Positions 26,877 to 37,280 are shown, counted from the first letter of the stretch. The stretch: 64,000 nt of DNA from Paremcibacter congregatus (GCF_006385135.1 NZ_CP041025.1:2139501-2203500); one strand, 5' to 3'. Numbers and translations: made by a program. The notes: generated by a model not told the origin, from the letters alone.

Positions 26877-27575
26877 TTGGAGGTAGAAAAGAAAAAAGAG
26901 CCACCGCATTTCACCGGGCATCGTCAACGCCTGAAGGATCGCTTTCGCAAAGGCGGACCCGAAGCGGTTGCCGATTACGAACTTCTCGAACTCCTGCTTT
27001 ATAGCGCCATTCCCCGCCGCGACGTCAAACCGCTCGCCAAACAAATGATCGCCCATTTCGGCAGTTTCGCCGAAACGCTCTCCGCCTCTGAAAACCGCCT
27101 TAAGGAAGTTCCCGGTGTCGGTGACACCGTGGTCACCGCCCTGAAACTGGTCGAGGCCGCCGCGCAGAAACTAGCCCTCGGCGCCATTCTCGACAAGCCG
27201 GTCCTCTCCAACTGGAAAGCCCTGACCGATTATTGCCATATCCAGATGGCGCACCAGAAGAATGAACAATTCCGCATTCTGTTTCTGGACCGCAAGAACC
27301 GTCTGATCGCCGATGAAAAGCAACAGAGCGGCACCGTCGATCATACCCCGGTTTACCCCCGTGAGGTGATCAAGCGCGCCCTCGAACTGCATGCCACCGC
27401 CATTATTCTGGTGCATAACCACCCCAGTGGCGACCCGACGCCAAGTCGAGACGATATTGATATGACCAAGCGTATCGAGGAAGCCGGCAAACAACTGGGC
27501 GTCATCCTGCATGACCATTTGATCATTTCAAAGAGCGGTCAGACAAGTTTTAAAACCATGGGTCTGATTTCCTGA
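26877..27575 (+). CDS. radC: RadC family JAB-domain protein
   Basis: The 232-residue protein has an N-terminal helix-hairpin-helix-like region (about 20-95, with [20 protein letters not shown]) and a C-terminal JAMM metalloprotease-fold domain with [14 protein letters not shown] (the HxHx7SxxD zinc signature) preceded by the catalytic-type Glu in [10 protein letters not shown]. Despite its name its role in repair is doubtful and its substrate is unknown. No ATG is available in frame; TTG 26877 is the only reasonable start. The stop overlaps a hairpin shared with the convergent phzF-like gene. Confidence 0.9.
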   Translation: MEVEKKKEPPHFTGHRQRLKDRFRKGGPEAVADYELLELLLYSAIPRRDVKPLAKQMIAHFGSFAETLSASENRLKEVPGVGDTVVTALKLVEAAAQKLALGAILDKPVLSNWKALTDYCHIQMAHQKNEQFRILFLDRKNRLIADEKQQSGTVDHTPVYPREVIKRALELHATAIILVHNHPSGDPTPSRDDIDMTKRIEEAGKQLGVILHDHLIISKSGQTSFKTMGLIS

Positions 27576-27589
27576 CCTCTGTGGTCAGG
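27571..27589. terminator. hairpin between convergent radC and phzF-like genes
   Basis: A perfect 7-bp stem CCTGACC/GGTCAGG with a 5-nt loop covers both stop codons. There is no clear T-tract, so it may be a weak bidirectional terminator or only an mRNA-end structure. Confidence 0.4.
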
Positions 27590-28439
27590 TGATATGGCGC
27601 GCCTCTCCACTTACCCGAATGGAACTGCCCGGCACTTCCGTGAAGCTCACCCGCAATGAGGAAGGGCTGCCCATATCCTCTCCTTGCAGAATGTCAAACG
27701 AATAGCCGTTATCAGGATCAGCTTCCGGCCAGTTGATATCGCGCAGATATCCGGCCAGCGCCGCCGCCGCCGCGCCCGTTGCAGGATCTTCATAAACTCC
27801 GCCCGAGGCAAAAGCATTGCGGGAATGGAACAGCCCCTCTGCATCGCGATACAAAAGACTAATCGTGGCAAAACTATTTTCCAACATCAACGCCTTCACC
27901 GGTCCAAACTCATACGCCATATTCTCAAGTGTTGGCTTGTCTTTCAGCATCAGGATCAAATGACGCGCCCCGCCAGAGGCGATCCGCACCGGAAACGCGG
28001 GGTCGAGGGCCTCTTTCCCGAAATTAAAATGTTGAAGAAAACTATCCACAAACGCTTCAGAGACATCTTCCGAAGAAGTTTTCGGCGACTGAAGAGCGAC
28101 GAGAAATCCGCCGTTGTCATTCTGCTCGACATCAACCGTGATGTTTCCGTCATTAAGAGTGAGACTGTAGCGCCCTTCCCCGAATTTTTCCCCGAGCAAG
28201 GCCCCCGTGGCAATGGTCGCGTGACCGCAAAAAGGCACTTCTATTTCCGGCGCAAAGTAACGCGTACGCCATCCCCCTTCTTGCGGATAAAGAAATGCTG
28301 TTTCCGAATAGCCGACCTCATGGGCAATGGCCAACATCTGCTGATCCGGCAGCATCGCCTCACTGATCATCACGCCCGCCGGGTTACCGCCTTTATTTCC
28401 CTGGGCGAAAGCTGCAATTCTGTAAACATCACTCATCAT
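27585..28439 (-). CDS. PhzF family epimerase/isomerase-like protein
   Basis: This is a 284-residue protein of the DapF-like two-lobed PhzF fold. Motifs: GNPAGV near residue 19, the catalytic-type Glu in YSETAFL (about 48), FCGHATIATG (about 72) and the second-lobe DPATGAAAAALAGYL (about 230). PhzF of pseudomonads isomerises a phenazine precursor, but most homologs act on unknown metabolites, and no phenazine genes are near. Two adjacent ATGs (28439, 28436) follow an AAAGGAAT Shine-Dalgarno; the longer open frame to 28502 adds a stretch unlike the family. Confidence 0.88.
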   Translation of the reverse strand: MMSDVYRIAAFAQGNKGGNPAGVMISEAMLPDQQMLAIAHEVGYSETAFLYPQEGGWRTRYFAPEIEVPFCGHATIATGALLGEKFGEGRYSLTLNDGNITVDVEQNDNGGFLVALQSPKTSSEDVSEAFVDSFLQHFNFGKEALDPAFPVRIASGGARHLILMLKDKPTLENMAYEFGPVKALMLENSFATISLLYRDAEGLFHSRNAFASGGVYEDPATGAAAAALAGYLRDINWPEADPDNGYSFDILQGEDMGSPSSLRVSFTEVPGSSIRVSGEARHIT

Positions 28440-28676
28440 TTTATTCCTTTGCTTGGGTATGGAACAATAGTAGGGAAAAGTGCCCGCGCTGACAAACACC
28501 AATAAATAGGCCTGTGGATTAGAGATACTTATTTATACAGAGGAATTAAAGTGAACCATTCACTGCGAATTTAAAACAATCGTTTTAAAACTGTTGCATT
28601 TTTGGTAGACTTGAAAAGCAGGCAACGACGTCACGACGTCAAAGGTCCGCAGGATGTGATCAGCAGGAGACACTCT

Positions 28677-30332
28677 ATGAAGGCCTATAGACCCAGAAGC
28701 AATCTCACCACCCATGAAGTTCATAATCAGCCGGAACCACTGTGCGACTATAACCTGTATCTCACCGACCAACCTGTGCAGGACGCCTTCACCCGCTTCG
28801 GAAAAGCCTCTGCAGGCGCACGGCTAACGGCCTTCGGCGCCCTGCTCGGCAGTGATGACATCCTAGCCCAGGGGGACCTGGCCAACAAACACCTTCCTGA
28901 GCTGAAAAGCTTTGACCAGTTTGGCAACCGCATTGACGAAGTCGAGTTTCATCCCGCCTATCACAAAATGATGCAGATCGGCAGCAATGCCGGCATTTCA
29001 TCCATCGCCTGGCAGGACGACGAAGCGGATCAGGGTCATGTCACTCATGCCGCCCTCGAATACCTCCAGTATCAGGTCGAAGGCGGCACCTGTTGCCCGC
29101 TGACCATGACCTATGCCTCTGTGGCGGCGTTACGGCATCAGCCTGATATTCTGAGCCAATGGCTGCCGGGCATTCTCTCCTGCGAATACGATCCCCGCTC
29201 CCTGCCCGCCGATCAGAAAACCGGTCTGACCATCGGTATGGCTATGACCGAAAAGCAGGGCGGGTCCGATGTCCGGACCAACAGCACCACGGCAACCGCC
29301 ATTGGCGACAATATGTATGAACTGCTGGGTCATAAATGGTTCTGCTCCGCCCCCATGTGCGACGCCTTCCTCACCCTTGCCAACACGGATCAGGGTTTGA
29401 GCTGTTTTCTCGTGCCGCGCTGGCGTGAAGATGGTGATCGCAACAGCCTCCAGATCATGCGCCTGAAGGACAAGCTCGGCAATAAATCCAATGCATCAAG
29501 CGAGATCGAATATCACCATGCCCAGGCGCGAATGATCGGAGCCGAGGGCCGCGGTGTCGCCACCATCATAGACATGGTGCATCACACGCGGCTCGATTGC
29601 TGCCTCGCGCCCATCGCCCTGATGCGGCAGGCCCTCAGTCAGGCGGTACATCATTGCCGCCAACGCACCGCATTTCAGAAGAAACTCATTGATCAACCCG
29701 TGATGCAGGCGGTGCTCGCGGACCTTGCGGTTGAGGTCGAAGCGGGGGTTCTGACATTTATGCATATCGCCCGCAAATTTGATGACAGCGCGGAGAATTC
29801 CGACGCCAGAACCTACGCCCGACTGGCGGTGGCGGTGGCCAAATACTGGCACAACAAACGCTGCCCCAACTTTGTCTATGAGGCGATGGAATGCCTTGGT
29901 GGCGCGGGCTATGTGGAAGAAAGCATCCTTCCCCGCCTTTACCGCGAAGCGCCCCTCAACAGCATCTGGGAGGGAGCGGGCAATGTGATCTGTCTTGATA
30001 TCTTGCGTACGCTGCAGAAGGAACCCCGGGCCCTCGAACTCTATTTCGCGGAGCTCACCCCGGCGCGTGGCACGAACAAGCATCTGGATCGCGCGGTTTC
30101 CCGTCTGAAAGACCTGCTGAAATCCGGTGACAATCATGAGCCACAGGCGCGCCGTCTGGTGGAACAGATGGCGCTCTGCCTGCAAGGCGCACTGGTCGTC
30201 CAATTCGCGCCCACGCCTGTCAGCGATCTTTTCTGCGCCACGCGGCTGGGACAGGACTGGGGCCATGCGTATGGGACAATCCCGCCACGCCACGCCGTGG
30301 ATCAGGTTCTTTCCCGCGTCTGGCAGGATTAA
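28677..30332 (+). CDS. AidB-like acyl-CoA dehydrogenase family protein
   Basis: The 551-residue flavoprotein is closest in pattern to E. coli AidB rather than a catabolic dehydrogenase. It has the AidB-type N-terminus (VHNQPEPLCDYNLYLTDQ), EVEFHPAYHKMMQ, GMAMTEKQGGSDVRTNST, LKDKLGNKSNASSEIEYH and ECLGGAGYVEESILPRLYRE, and the extra C-terminal domain (from about 430) that AidB uses for DNA binding. AidB is part of the adaptive response to alkylating agents and binds FAD. No ada or alkB gene is adjacent. ATG 28677 with CAGGAGA upstream is chosen over the in-frame start at 28602. Confidence 0.9.
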   Translation: MKAYRPRSNLTTHEVHNQPEPLCDYNLYLTDQPVQDAFTRFGKASAGARLTAFGALLGSDDILAQGDLANKHLPELKSFDQFGNRIDEVEFHPAYHKMMQIGSNAGISSIAWQDDEADQGHVTHAALEYLQYQVEGGTCCPLTMTYASVAALRHQPDILSQWLPGILSCEYDPRSLPADQKTGLTIGMAMTEKQGGSDVRTNSTTATAIGDNMYELLGHKWFCSAPMCDAFLTLANTDQGLSCFLVPRWREDGDRNSLQIMRLKDKLGNKSNASSEIEYHHAQARMIGAEGRGVATIIDMVHHTRLDCCLAPIALMRQALSQAVHHCRQRTAFQKKLIDQPVMQAVLADLAVEVEAGVLTFMHIARKFDDSAENSDARTYARLAVAVAKYWHNKRCPNFVYEAMECLGGAGYVEESILPRLYREAPLNSIWEGAGNVICLDILRTLQKEPRALELYFAELTPARGTNKHLDRAVSRLKDLLKSGDNHEPQARRLVEQMALCLQGALVVQFAPTPVSDLFCATRLGQDWGHAYGTIPPRHAVDQVLSRVWQD

Positions 30333-30418
30333 CCCCCTTTAGCGCCAAAACATCTTGTATTAGGAGAGGAAACCATATAAAAAGAACATAACAGGAACAT
30401 ATCACTAGAGAAGGTCAA

Positions 30419-31051
30419 ATGAGTTTACTAGCTTATCTTGAAAAAAATTTCTTTACCAGGCAGGAAATGTTGCAGAAAACCGGCCTGACGGCGGGTGAAT
30501 TTGACCATTTGCAGAAGGCGCAACTGATCCCCCGGCCGTCCTACGTTACGGAAACCAGTGTATCCTGCAGTTCTTTTTTTGGTCCCTTTTCGGAAAGCCA
30601 GATCATTGAATATTATGCTAGAGACTCTGTGTCCTGGGTAAAACTCGCCAATAAACTCGCAACCGGCCCCGTTGCATTCCGTCTTTTCAAGCAACGCTAT
30701 CAAGCTAAAATATCCCGCCTGAATGACTTGGGGTACCTTTCTGACCATCCCAAGGTCACAAGCGGGTTGGATCAGCATATTGTCGAAGAATGGCAGCATT
30801 TCCTCGACGGCATTTATGGTCTTTGCACCACCACCGGCCTGCCGGAAGAAATCGCCGCCAAGGAACTGGCCATCACCATCATCAAGGCTTTCCTTGAAAA
30901 GGAACCCTTGACGGAAGACGACCGGCGGCAGCTTAAAAACGCCGTGGATTTACTCGATGATGTCAGCGCTCCCTTCGCCCCCCATGAGATCGCCAAAAGC
31001 TCTCGCCAGCGTCTGATTAATGACGTACACGAGACTTATGCCTTGGCTTAA
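30419..31051 (+). CDS. hypothetical helical protein, DUF6058-like
   Basis: This 210-residue soluble protein starts MSLLAYLEKNFFTRQEMLQK, a winged-helix-like N-terminus in which a short helix-turn segment (TGLTAGEFDHLQKAQLIPRPSYV) recalls MerR-type or DUF6058 proteins. The remainder is helical (LANKLATGPVAFRLFKQRY; LPEEIAAKELAITIIKAFL). DUF6058 members have been tied to natural-product biosynthesis regions, but nothing here supports that. A good Shine-Dalgarno (AGAGAAGG) precedes ATG 30419. It lies 86 bp after aidB and 120 bp before purB. Family assignment is tentative. Confidence 0.55.
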   Translation: MSLLAYLEKNFFTRQEMLQKTGLTAGEFDHLQKAQLIPRPSYVTETSVSCSSFFGPFSESQIIEYYARDSVSWVKLANKLATGPVAFRLFKQRYQAKISRLNDLGYLSDHPKVTSGLDQHIVEEWQHFLDGIYGLCTTTGLPEEIAAKELAITIIKAFLEKEPLTEDDRRQLKNAVDLLDDVSAPFAPHEIAKSSRQRLINDVHETYALA

Positions 31052-31171
31052 GTCAGTGATTTGACCAATTGATCAAAAGATTATCCCCCTCCGCACCGGG
31101 AAAGCCTTGTTCCCGGCGACATTTCCTGTTAAATCCTGCCCCATACAGTAATCCAAAGACAGGTGAGACAG

Positions 31172-32470
31172 ATGATTCCACGTTATTCCCGCGAAGTCAT
31201 GACTTCCATTTGGGAGCCACAATCCAAATTCCAGATCTGGTTTGAAATCGAAGCCCACGCATGTGATGCACTGGCCGAACTGGGTGTTATCCCGAAGGAA
31301 AGCGCCAAAATCATCTGGGAAAAAGGTAACTTCGATATTGATCGTATTGATGAGATCGAACGGGAAGTCAAACATGACGTCATCGCCTTTCTCACCTCTC
31401 TCGCCGAATATATCGGCCCGGAAGCCCGCTTTGTCCATCAGGGCATGACTTCTTCTGACGTGCTCGACACTTGCTTTAATGTGCAGCTGGTCAAAGCTTC
31501 CGACATTCTGATTGATGATATGGAAAAGCTTCTTGAAGTCATCAAACGGCGCGCCTTTGAACATAAAATGACCGTCTGCATTGGCCGCAGTCATGGTATC
31601 CATGCCGAACCCGTCACTTTTGGCCTGAAAATGGCCGAATGTTACGCTGAAATGGACCGTAACCTTGAACGCCTGAAAAACGCCCGCAAGGAAATCGCCA
31701 CCTGCGCCATTTCCGGCGCCGTCGGCACTTTTGCCAATATCGATCCACGGGTCGAAGAACATGTAGCGAAAGCCTTAGGCCTTGAAGCAGAGCCGGTTTC
31801 CACCCAGGTAATCCCGCGTGACCGTCACGCCATGTTCTTCGCCACGCTCGGAGTTGTGGCAAGCTCCATCGAGCGCATCGCCACTGAAGTTCGCCACCTG
31901 CAGCGCACAGAAGTTCTGGAAGCCGAGGAGTTTTTCTCCAAAGGCCAGAAGGGGTCCTCCGCCATGCCCCACAAACGTAACCCGATCCTGACCGAAAATC
32001 TGACCGGTCTGGCCCGTCTGGTGCGCGGTATGGCCCTGCCGGCGATGGAAAATGTCGCCCTCTGGCACGAACGGGATATCTCCCACAGCTCGGTGGAACG
32101 CATGATTGGCCCGGACGCCACCGTGACCCTTGATTTCGCCCTGGCGCGCCTGACCAATGTCTTGGACAAGCTGGTGGTCTATCCGGAAAACATGCAGGCC
32201 AATATGGACAAACTCGGCGGACTGCATAATTCGCAACGCGTTCTCCTCGCCCTCACCCAGGCGGGTGTCAGCCGCGAAGACAGTTATCGTCTGGTGCAGC
32301 GCAACGCCATGAAGGTTTGGGAAGAAGGCGCCGACTTTGCCACGGAACTGAAAGCCGATCCGGAAGTCTCCTCCCGTTTGTCCGACGCGGAAATCGACGA
32401 CAAATTTGACATGGGCTATCACACCAAGCATGTGGACACCATTTTCACACGGGTGTTTGGCGAAGCCTGA
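31172..32470 (+). CDS. purB: adenylosuccinate lyase
   Basis: The 432-residue enzyme of the fumarase/aspartase superfamily cleaves SAICAR and adenylosuccinate to fumarate plus AICAR or AMP in purine synthesis. The superfamily signature is GSSAMPHKRNP with the catalytic Ser loop; the catalytic His lies in GRSHGIHAEPVTFG, and TSSDVLDTCFN binds substrate. ATG 31172, preceded by AGGTGAG, is the likely start; a GTG three codons upstream (31163) forms part of that Shine-Dalgarno. A strong hairpin follows the stop. Confidence 0.96.
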   Translation: MIPRYSREVMTSIWEPQSKFQIWFEIEAHACDALAELGVIPKESAKIIWEKGNFDIDRIDEIEREVKHDVIAFLTSLAEYIGPEARFVHQGMTSSDVLDTCFNVQLVKASDILIDDMEKLLEVIKRRAFEHKMTVCIGRSHGIHAEPVTFGLKMAECYAEMDRNLERLKNARKEIATCAISGAVGTFANIDPRVEEHVAKALGLEAEPVSTQVIPRDRHAMFFATLGVVASSIERIATEVRHLQRTEVLEAEEFFSKGQKGSSAMPHKRNPILTENLTGLARLVRGMALPAMENVALWHERDISHSSVERMIGPDATVTLDFALARLTNVLDKLVVYPENMQANMDKLGGLHNSQRVLLALTQAGVSREDSYRLVQRNAMKVWEEGADFATELKADPEVSSRLSDAEIDDKFDMGYHTKHVDTIFTRVFGEA

Positions 32471-32482
32471 TCTCCTTTCAAA

Positions 32483-32516
32483 CATACCCCCGGAGAAGTT
32501 TATTTCCGGGGGTATG
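32483..32516 (+). terminator. transcription terminator hairpin after purB
   Basis: A perfect 12-bp GC-rich stem (CATACCCCCGGA / TCCGGGGGTATG) with a 10-nt loop begins 12 bp after the purB stop. It is followed by CCCCTT rather than a T run, so it is an intrinsic-like terminator without a good U-tract. Confidence 0.7.
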
Positions 32517-32617
32517 CCCCTTAATCGCAAAAACCTGCCTCTCTGCAGCAATTTACTCCCCCTCACTACTCTGCGCCGCTAAATTTAAGTCATCACCTTA
32601 ATCAGCGGAGCCCTCTC

Positions 32618-33223
32618 ATGACCCGACGTCCCAAACACTCGCTTAGCCTCGTAACCCTTGGCATGTTCGCCACCGTCTGCAACCCTGCCGCTGCAAGCAA
32701 TAAATATGATTCCCTTCTGACGCAGAATAGTTATCAGATCGAACAGGAACGCGCCCAGGCCGAACAAGACAGAACCACAGCCCAGGCAGCGGAGGCCCAT
32801 GCAACGCGCAACAGTTACCATGACGAACAGGCCCGGGATATTGCAAAAATGGCTATTCTGGCCGCACAGGACGCATTAAGGCAAGCGCAGGAGACCCTGC
32901 ATGCGCTGGAAAAAGAAGAACAGGAAATCATTGATTCATCCAAATCAGGTGTCAAAGCATCCCTGAAGGAAGCCGAAAGAGAGTTGCAGGAAGTTGAAAC
33001 AGAATTGCGGCGCTTTAACACCACCGAATTTGAACGAGACTTTAAAGACCTTAAACGCCGCCTTCAACAAGCTGTCGAGGAAAACAAGATATCTCAGGAA
33101 GAAGTTGATCAGATGATCAGCCATATGCAGGAAATACATAAAACCGCCCTGGCCGATGCGCGTAACGCCTTGCTTGAGGTCCGCCTCTCTTTAGAACAAC
33201 TGCGTGAGGAACACAAACATTAG
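32618..33223 (+). CDS. periplasmic coiled-coil protein of unknown function
   Basis: This 201-residue protein has a signal peptide (basic MTRRPKH, hydrophobic core, cleavage probably after NPAAA near residue 27) followed by almost continuous Glu/Gln/Ala/Arg-rich heptads (EQERAQAEQDRTTAQAAEA ... LEKEEQEIIDSS ... EVETELRRFN). No globular domain or lipobox is seen. It is a secreted coiled coil, perhaps a periplasmic scaffold; no named family is recognised. It stands alone between the purB terminator and the solute-binding gene. The ATG at 32618 has GGAG upstream. Confidence 0.65.
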   Translation: MTRRPKHSLSLVTLGMFATVCNPAAASNKYDSLLTQNSYQIEQERAQAEQDRTTAQAAEAHATRNSYHDEQARDIAKMAILAAQDALRQAQETLHALEKEEQEIIDSSKSGVKASLKEAERELQEVETELRRFNTTEFERDFKDLKRRLQQAVEENKISQEEVDQMISHMQEIHKTALADARNALLEVRLSLEQLREEHKH

Positions 33224-33403
33224 GCCGTTCCTATTTCTACGCCGACGTGTCGTCAAAAACAGGACCACTTGACCGGATAGCTGTCACACGACTGGCCAAA
33301 GGATACATCCTATGGTACCTTGAAAAACACGAGGTCTGATGCACCTTCATTGAAGGCCATATCAGCCAAGCTGTTATTTAACAATGTTTTTAGCGGTACA
33401 TGA

Positions 33404-34237
33404 ATGGAAAATAAAAGGGGCTTCTGGATATATATTTTCTTTTTTATCCTACTTGTTACGTCCTCTTCCCACGGTGCGGAAGACCAGAAAGACCTTGTTG
33501 TGTATCATACCAACAACCCACCTTGGGGTTCTCAGGATAGAAATAACGGTTTTATTTTTGATATTGTAGAGCAAGCCTTTACCCGTGCTGATCTACCGCA
33601 CCGATCGCCCTTTCTTCCCTGGAAACGCGCCCAAATGGACGTTATCAATAAAGGCGGTCATTTTATGGCCCCCCTTACCCGCCTTAAGCAGCGCGAAAAT
33701 AATTATATCTGGGTAGCGCCAATTAATATTTCAAAACTGCATTTGGTCACCAATGACAAAACCCTGCACCAGAAAAAATGGCCGGAGCTTCTTGATATTC
33801 CCGTTGTCGCCCGCCGCGGTTCTCCCGCAGAATACAAGCTGCAAGCTTTGGGATTTAAATATATAACCACCGTTGAGAATGAAACCGTCGCCGCCCGAAT
33901 GTTCACCGGAAAACATCTGCCGCTCTGGATGCAACGTGGTCTGCCCGGTAGCTGGGCCTATCATGTTATAGGGGGGGATAGTGGAAGTTTATACACCGTC
34001 GCAGAATGGAGTACCCCTCTACAATATTTGGCAACCTCTAAAAAAACACCACCGGACGTCGTGGAAAAACTGCGCAAGGTTCTGGTGCAAATGCGAGAAG
34101 AAGGCGAAATGGACAGGATCAAACGCGCCTATTTCCCCTTCCCCCTCGCCTGTGATCTTTTGCTCGGATGCACAGAAGGTCATCCTCCCTCTTTCAGAGG
34201 ACCGTTCTCGATACCAAAAGATTTCAGGATCCGCTGA
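33404..34237 (+). CDS. periplasmic solute-binding protein, family 3-like
   Basis: The 277-residue protein has a signal peptide (FWIYIFFFILLVTSSSHGA, cleavage near residue 25) and the two-lobed SBP_bac_3 layout: VVYHTNNPPWG at the start of lobe 1, GFIFDIVEQAFTRADL, LPWKRAQMDVINKGGHF, then hinge and LLDIPVVARRGSPAEY. No transporter permease is adjacent, so it is an orphan binding protein, possibly working with the chemotaxis receptor encoded convergently 15 bp away. The C-terminus has a Cys-containing tail (CDLLLGC) that could form a disulfide. The ligand is unknown. Confidence 0.75.
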   Translation: MENKRGFWIYIFFFILLVTSSSHGAEDQKDLVVYHTNNPPWGSQDRNNGFIFDIVEQAFTRADLPHRSPFLPWKRAQMDVINKGGHFMAPLTRLKQRENNYIWVAPINISKLHLVTNDKTLHQKKWPELLDIPVVARRGSPAEYKLQALGFKYITTVENETVAARMFTGKHLPLWMQRGLPGSWAYHVIGGDSGSLYTVAEWSTPLQYLATSKKTPPDVVEKLRKVLVQMREEGEMDRIKRAYFPFPLACDLLLGCTEGHPPSFRGPFSIPKDFRIR

Positions 34238-34252
34238 AAAGGACCGCTTTCC

Positions 34253-36037
34253 CTAGCTTGTCATTTCCTGCCGCACCGCCGACAGAAAGACGGAAGTCAC
34301 ATTTTTCATCTTGTCGGTTGCCTGTGTGATCGTCGCTGCAGTTTCCGAGACCTCTGCAGAAGAATTCAGGGTATTTTTCACACCTGTCGCAACCCCGGTC
34401 ACATTTTCACTCACATCCTGGGTCCCGACAGCGGCTTCCTGCACGTTACGGGAAATCTCATCCGTTGCCGCCCGTTGCTCATCAACGGCAGAGGCTACAC
34501 TGGAAACGGTTTGCGCCGAAGAATCGATGCTTTGACGGATCCGTTGCATGGCCTCACTGGCTTGGGCGGTTTGTTGCTGTACCGTGCCGATCTGTAACCC
34601 AATCTGGTCAGTCGCCTGGGCAGTCTGGGTCGCCAGACCCTTGACTTCAGACGCAACAACCGCAAATCCTCGTCCGGCCTCACCGGCCCGGGCCGCTTCG
34701 ATCGTCGCATTCAGGGCCAGAAGATTGGTTTGCTTGGCAATATCATTGATCAACTCAACAATCTTGCCGATTTCACCAGAGGATATTGTCAGATCATTCA
34801 TGATCGTTTCAGACATCGTCGCGATTTCAACCGCTTCCTTGGAATGGTTGGCGGACAGCCCCATCTGACGACCAATCTCGGCAATACTATTGCCCAGTTC
34901 CTCTGTCGCCGCAGCAACCGTTTCCACATTGGCACTTGATTCTTCAGCGGCTGCCGACACCGCTGCCGAACGTTCCTGGGTTGAGTTTGCCGTTTCAACC
35001 AGCATCTTCGCTGTACGGGACAGGCTCTCGTCGGCATTCGCCACAATAGCAAGCGCTTCCTGAACTCCGGAATCAAAACTGGCAATCAGGGCTTCAATGG
35101 TCGCAACTTTTTTCTCCTTGACGGCTGCTTCCCGTTTTTGGCGTTCAAGTTCCGCCTGCTGCGCAGCGCGATCCTGTTCGACCTTATCTTTCTCCGCCGC
35201 TTCCGCCCTGTGGCGTGCTTCCTCGGTTTCCTTTTCCAGACGCAGTCTCTCTATGGCGTTTTCCTTAAAGGTATTCACCGCGCCCGCCATATGGCCAATT
35301 TCGTCTTCATATGTCATGCCGGGAATTGCAACACTGTTGTCACCATCCGCCAGTTTCAACATGGCACTGGTCATATCCCGGATAGGAAATGCCATGAACC
35401 GGATAAATAACAGCCCGGCGCACAGGGAGAGGCCGATCACCAGAATATTGGAGATAATTGATATAATATTCACGGAAGAAATCGCTGTTTCCAAAGTTTC
35501 ACGCGCCTCTTCCGACAGTATTTCACTTTTTTTCTCAAAAGCCCGCTGCTGCTCTACGATATCATGAAATAAGATTCCGGGCCTTTCCGTTGCTTCGATC
35601 GCCCGGGCTTCATTAACCGTCATATAGCTGGCGGTTAATCGAACCTGCCGGTCCGCATATGTTTCTTGCCATGTCCGGGACAGGACAACAATTTCTTGCA
35701 TCGCTTTTTCGAGTTCAGGGTAAACCGTCAACAAAGGTTGTAACCTTTGCACCGACGTCGCAAAAATTTCTTTCTGCGCTTGATATTCAGTTACAGATCC
35801 ACGGTCACTCGCCACCAGAAGGTAAAGGATGGCCTGACGTTGCTTGTTAAGACTGTCCATCGCCTCTGTCGAGACAGAGCGAATATGCATAATATGTTCC
35901 GTGTTAAGATGGGCCTGCTCCGCTGAGCGGGTATTCATAAATGTAACTAAAGATGCGATCAAAGTGATCGAAATAAGAACCGCAAAAATAGCAATTACTT
36001 TGCCTGGAATACTCCAGCGTTTGACAATAGTGAGCAT
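34253..36037 (-). CDS. methyl-accepting chemotaxis protein
   Basis: The 594-residue receptor has helix 1 (about 12-32, [18 protein letters not shown]), a periplasmic helical sensor of about 160 residues, helix 2 (about 192-215), a HAMP domain ([19 protein letters not shown]), a long charged coiled coil and the MCP signalling hairpin with [21 protein letters not shown] at its tip. It signals through CheA/CheW, which are not in this window. ATG 36037 follows AGAGGTAGCAGG; the longer frame to 36070 overlaps the upstream gene. The upstream periplasmic protein gene ends 4 bp before, suggesting that the two cooperate. Confidence 0.92.
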   Translation of the reverse strand: MLTIVKRWSIPGKVIAIFAVLISITLIASLVTFMNTRSAEQAHLNTEHIMHIRSVSTEAMDSLNKQRQAILYLLVASDRGSVTEYQAQKEIFATSVQRLQPLLTVYPELEKAMQEIVVLSRTWQETYADRQVRLTASYMTVNEARAIEATERPGILFHDIVEQQRAFEKKSEILSEEARETLETAISSVNIISIISNILVIGLSLCAGLLFIRFMAFPIRDMTSAMLKLADGDNSVAIPGMTYEDEIGHMAGAVNTFKENAIERLRLEKETEEARHRAEAAEKDKVEQDRAAQQAELERQKREAAVKEKKVATIEALIASFDSGVQEALAIVANADESLSRTAKMLVETANSTQERSAAVSAAAEESSANVETVAAATEELGNSIAEIGRQMGLSANHSKEAVEIATMSETIMNDLTISSGEIGKIVELINDIAKQTNLLALNATIEAARAGEAGRGFAVVASEVKGLATQTAQATDQIGLQIGTVQQQTAQASEAMQRIRQSIDSSAQTVSSVASAVDEQRAATDEISRNVQEAAVGTQDVSENVTGVATGVKNTLNSSAEVSETAATITQATDKMKNVTSVFLSAVRQEMTS

Positions 36038-36041
36038 CCTG

Positions 36042-36641
36042 CTACCTCTTCGTTGTTCTGCGACGATCAAGCTCTGTTAAGTTTATTTCGACGGTAGCAG
36101 CCCCTATGGACTTGCCCTTAGCATTGACCAACGTCAGATTAAGTTGTGCACGCCAGGTTTGTGTTGCTTCGTGAAGTTCCGGCTCGTCAATAAAGATCGC
36201 CTTCGGGCCCACATCATATGTTTTCTGGAATTTCGCTTCATCACCTTGCCAGTAATCCGAGGTAATAGAACTCTGCCCTGCATTCAGGCCTTTTTTATTA
36301 ACCACAAATATTTCCGTGAACAGGCCACCGGAAATTGCCTGAATTTGCGTCAGGTAAATCGACAGCGGATTATTCAGGGTGGAGGCAATCAAGGGCTGTT
36401 GATTGTCATTACGTTCGGCCCGCCATTGCTTATCCAGCTTCAGGATATCTGCCTGGCCAATCTCTTCATAGCGTTGGTTTTGGGAATCCAGAGTGATCCC
36501 GACCACTGGGGCGCTCAGCCAGCTTTTGACCTGTTCAATCACGGTCGCATCTATTAATAATTTGTCTGGTTTTGCGTGTGCAGAACTGGCCGCCCCTAAT
36601 AAAAGCGCTCCAAAACCAATAACCCGCAATATCTGTAACAT
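36042..36641 (-). CDS. secreted PDC-sensor-like protein encoded with the chemotaxis receptor
   Basis: The 199-residue protein has a signal peptide ending ASSAHA (cleavage near residue 24). The mature part reads like a single Cache/PDC ligand-binding domain: [54 protein letters not shown] and [18 protein letters not shown] are typical Cache helices and strands, but no membrane anchor follows. It is a free periplasmic sensor module just upstream of, and nearly overlapping, the receptor gene, so it may bind ligand and dock on the receptor. ATG 36641 is chosen; the frame can be extended to a TTG at 36650. Confidence 0.65.
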   Translation of the reverse strand: MLQILRVIGFGALLLGAASSAHAKPDKLLIDATVIEQVKSWLSAPVVGITLDSQNQRYEEIGQADILKLDKQWRAERNDNQQPLIASTLNNPLSIYLTQIQAISGGLFTEIFVVNKKGLNAGQSSITSDYWQGDEAKFQKTYDVGPKAIFIDEPELHEATQTWRAQLNLTLVNAKGKSIGAATVEINLTELDRRRTTKR

Positions 36642-37280
36642 GTTGCCCAACTTTCTCTGTAAATCAGCATTTGATTATACAAGAATAGATTAAGCAAATA
36701 TTAAATTTTCACTATATAAGATATTATTAAAATATTGTTTTTGACAAAACCTTAATGACGGCAAAAGCATCTTGCCGCCCTGAGGTACTTCAGATCAAAG
36801 AAGATGAATTCTGAGTACTACCCTGATGAGCAGAAGAGAAAGACACCCACATGTGACCTGCATAGCCTTCATTATACCCGGCGATACTGAGGGAAAGCAT
36901 AATCATAATTTTAATAGTATTATGTGTCATCGGACAACTCTTGAAAATTCTGCATGGTCTTTAATGTGTTTAAGATAAAAGCTGATACCCGAAAGAACAA
37001 ACATGACTTTTACCTAACAGCCATGCATATAGAGCATAGCTCAGCACCAAGACATACGATTAACGCTCAATTATTAGCTTATCGGGTGACGGGGAAATTT
37101 CATTCTCGGGAACGCCGTGAGAGAGGGATCATTGACCCGTCAATTATGGAATTCCGCAGCACATCATTGGCGGGAAAAATAAATGTCATTTTTTTTAATT
37201 TTTAGGTTGGCAGGATAAAAAACTGAATGTATAAGGGCCCTCGTCGGAACGATAAACTGTTTCGACGATCAGGTGACTGA
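36642..37280. other. noncoding interval before tRNA-Asn
   Basis: AT-rich DNA holding the promoter of the MCP unit. A 46-codon minus-strand frame (36790-36930) begins with a hydrophobic stretch (IKIMIMLSLSIAG) and might be a small secreted peptide, but it has no strong Shine-Dalgarno, so I do not call it a gene. An imperfect hairpin with 10-nt arms (37241-37250 and 37259-37268, one mismatch) sits just before tRNA-Asn and may belong to its upstream control region. Confidence 0.5.

Noticed and set aside
29496-30293. 265-codon minus-strand frame opposite the aidB-like gene
   Set aside because: Shadow of a well-supported gene; no family pattern, no Shine-Dalgarno.
31775-32566. 263-codon minus-strand frame opposite purB
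   Set aside because: Overlaps the conserved purB catalytic region and runs through its terminator.
36790-36930. 46-codon minus-strand frame with hydrophobic start
   Set aside because: Possible small secreted peptide but no convincing Shine-Dalgarno or conservation to judge from one sequence.
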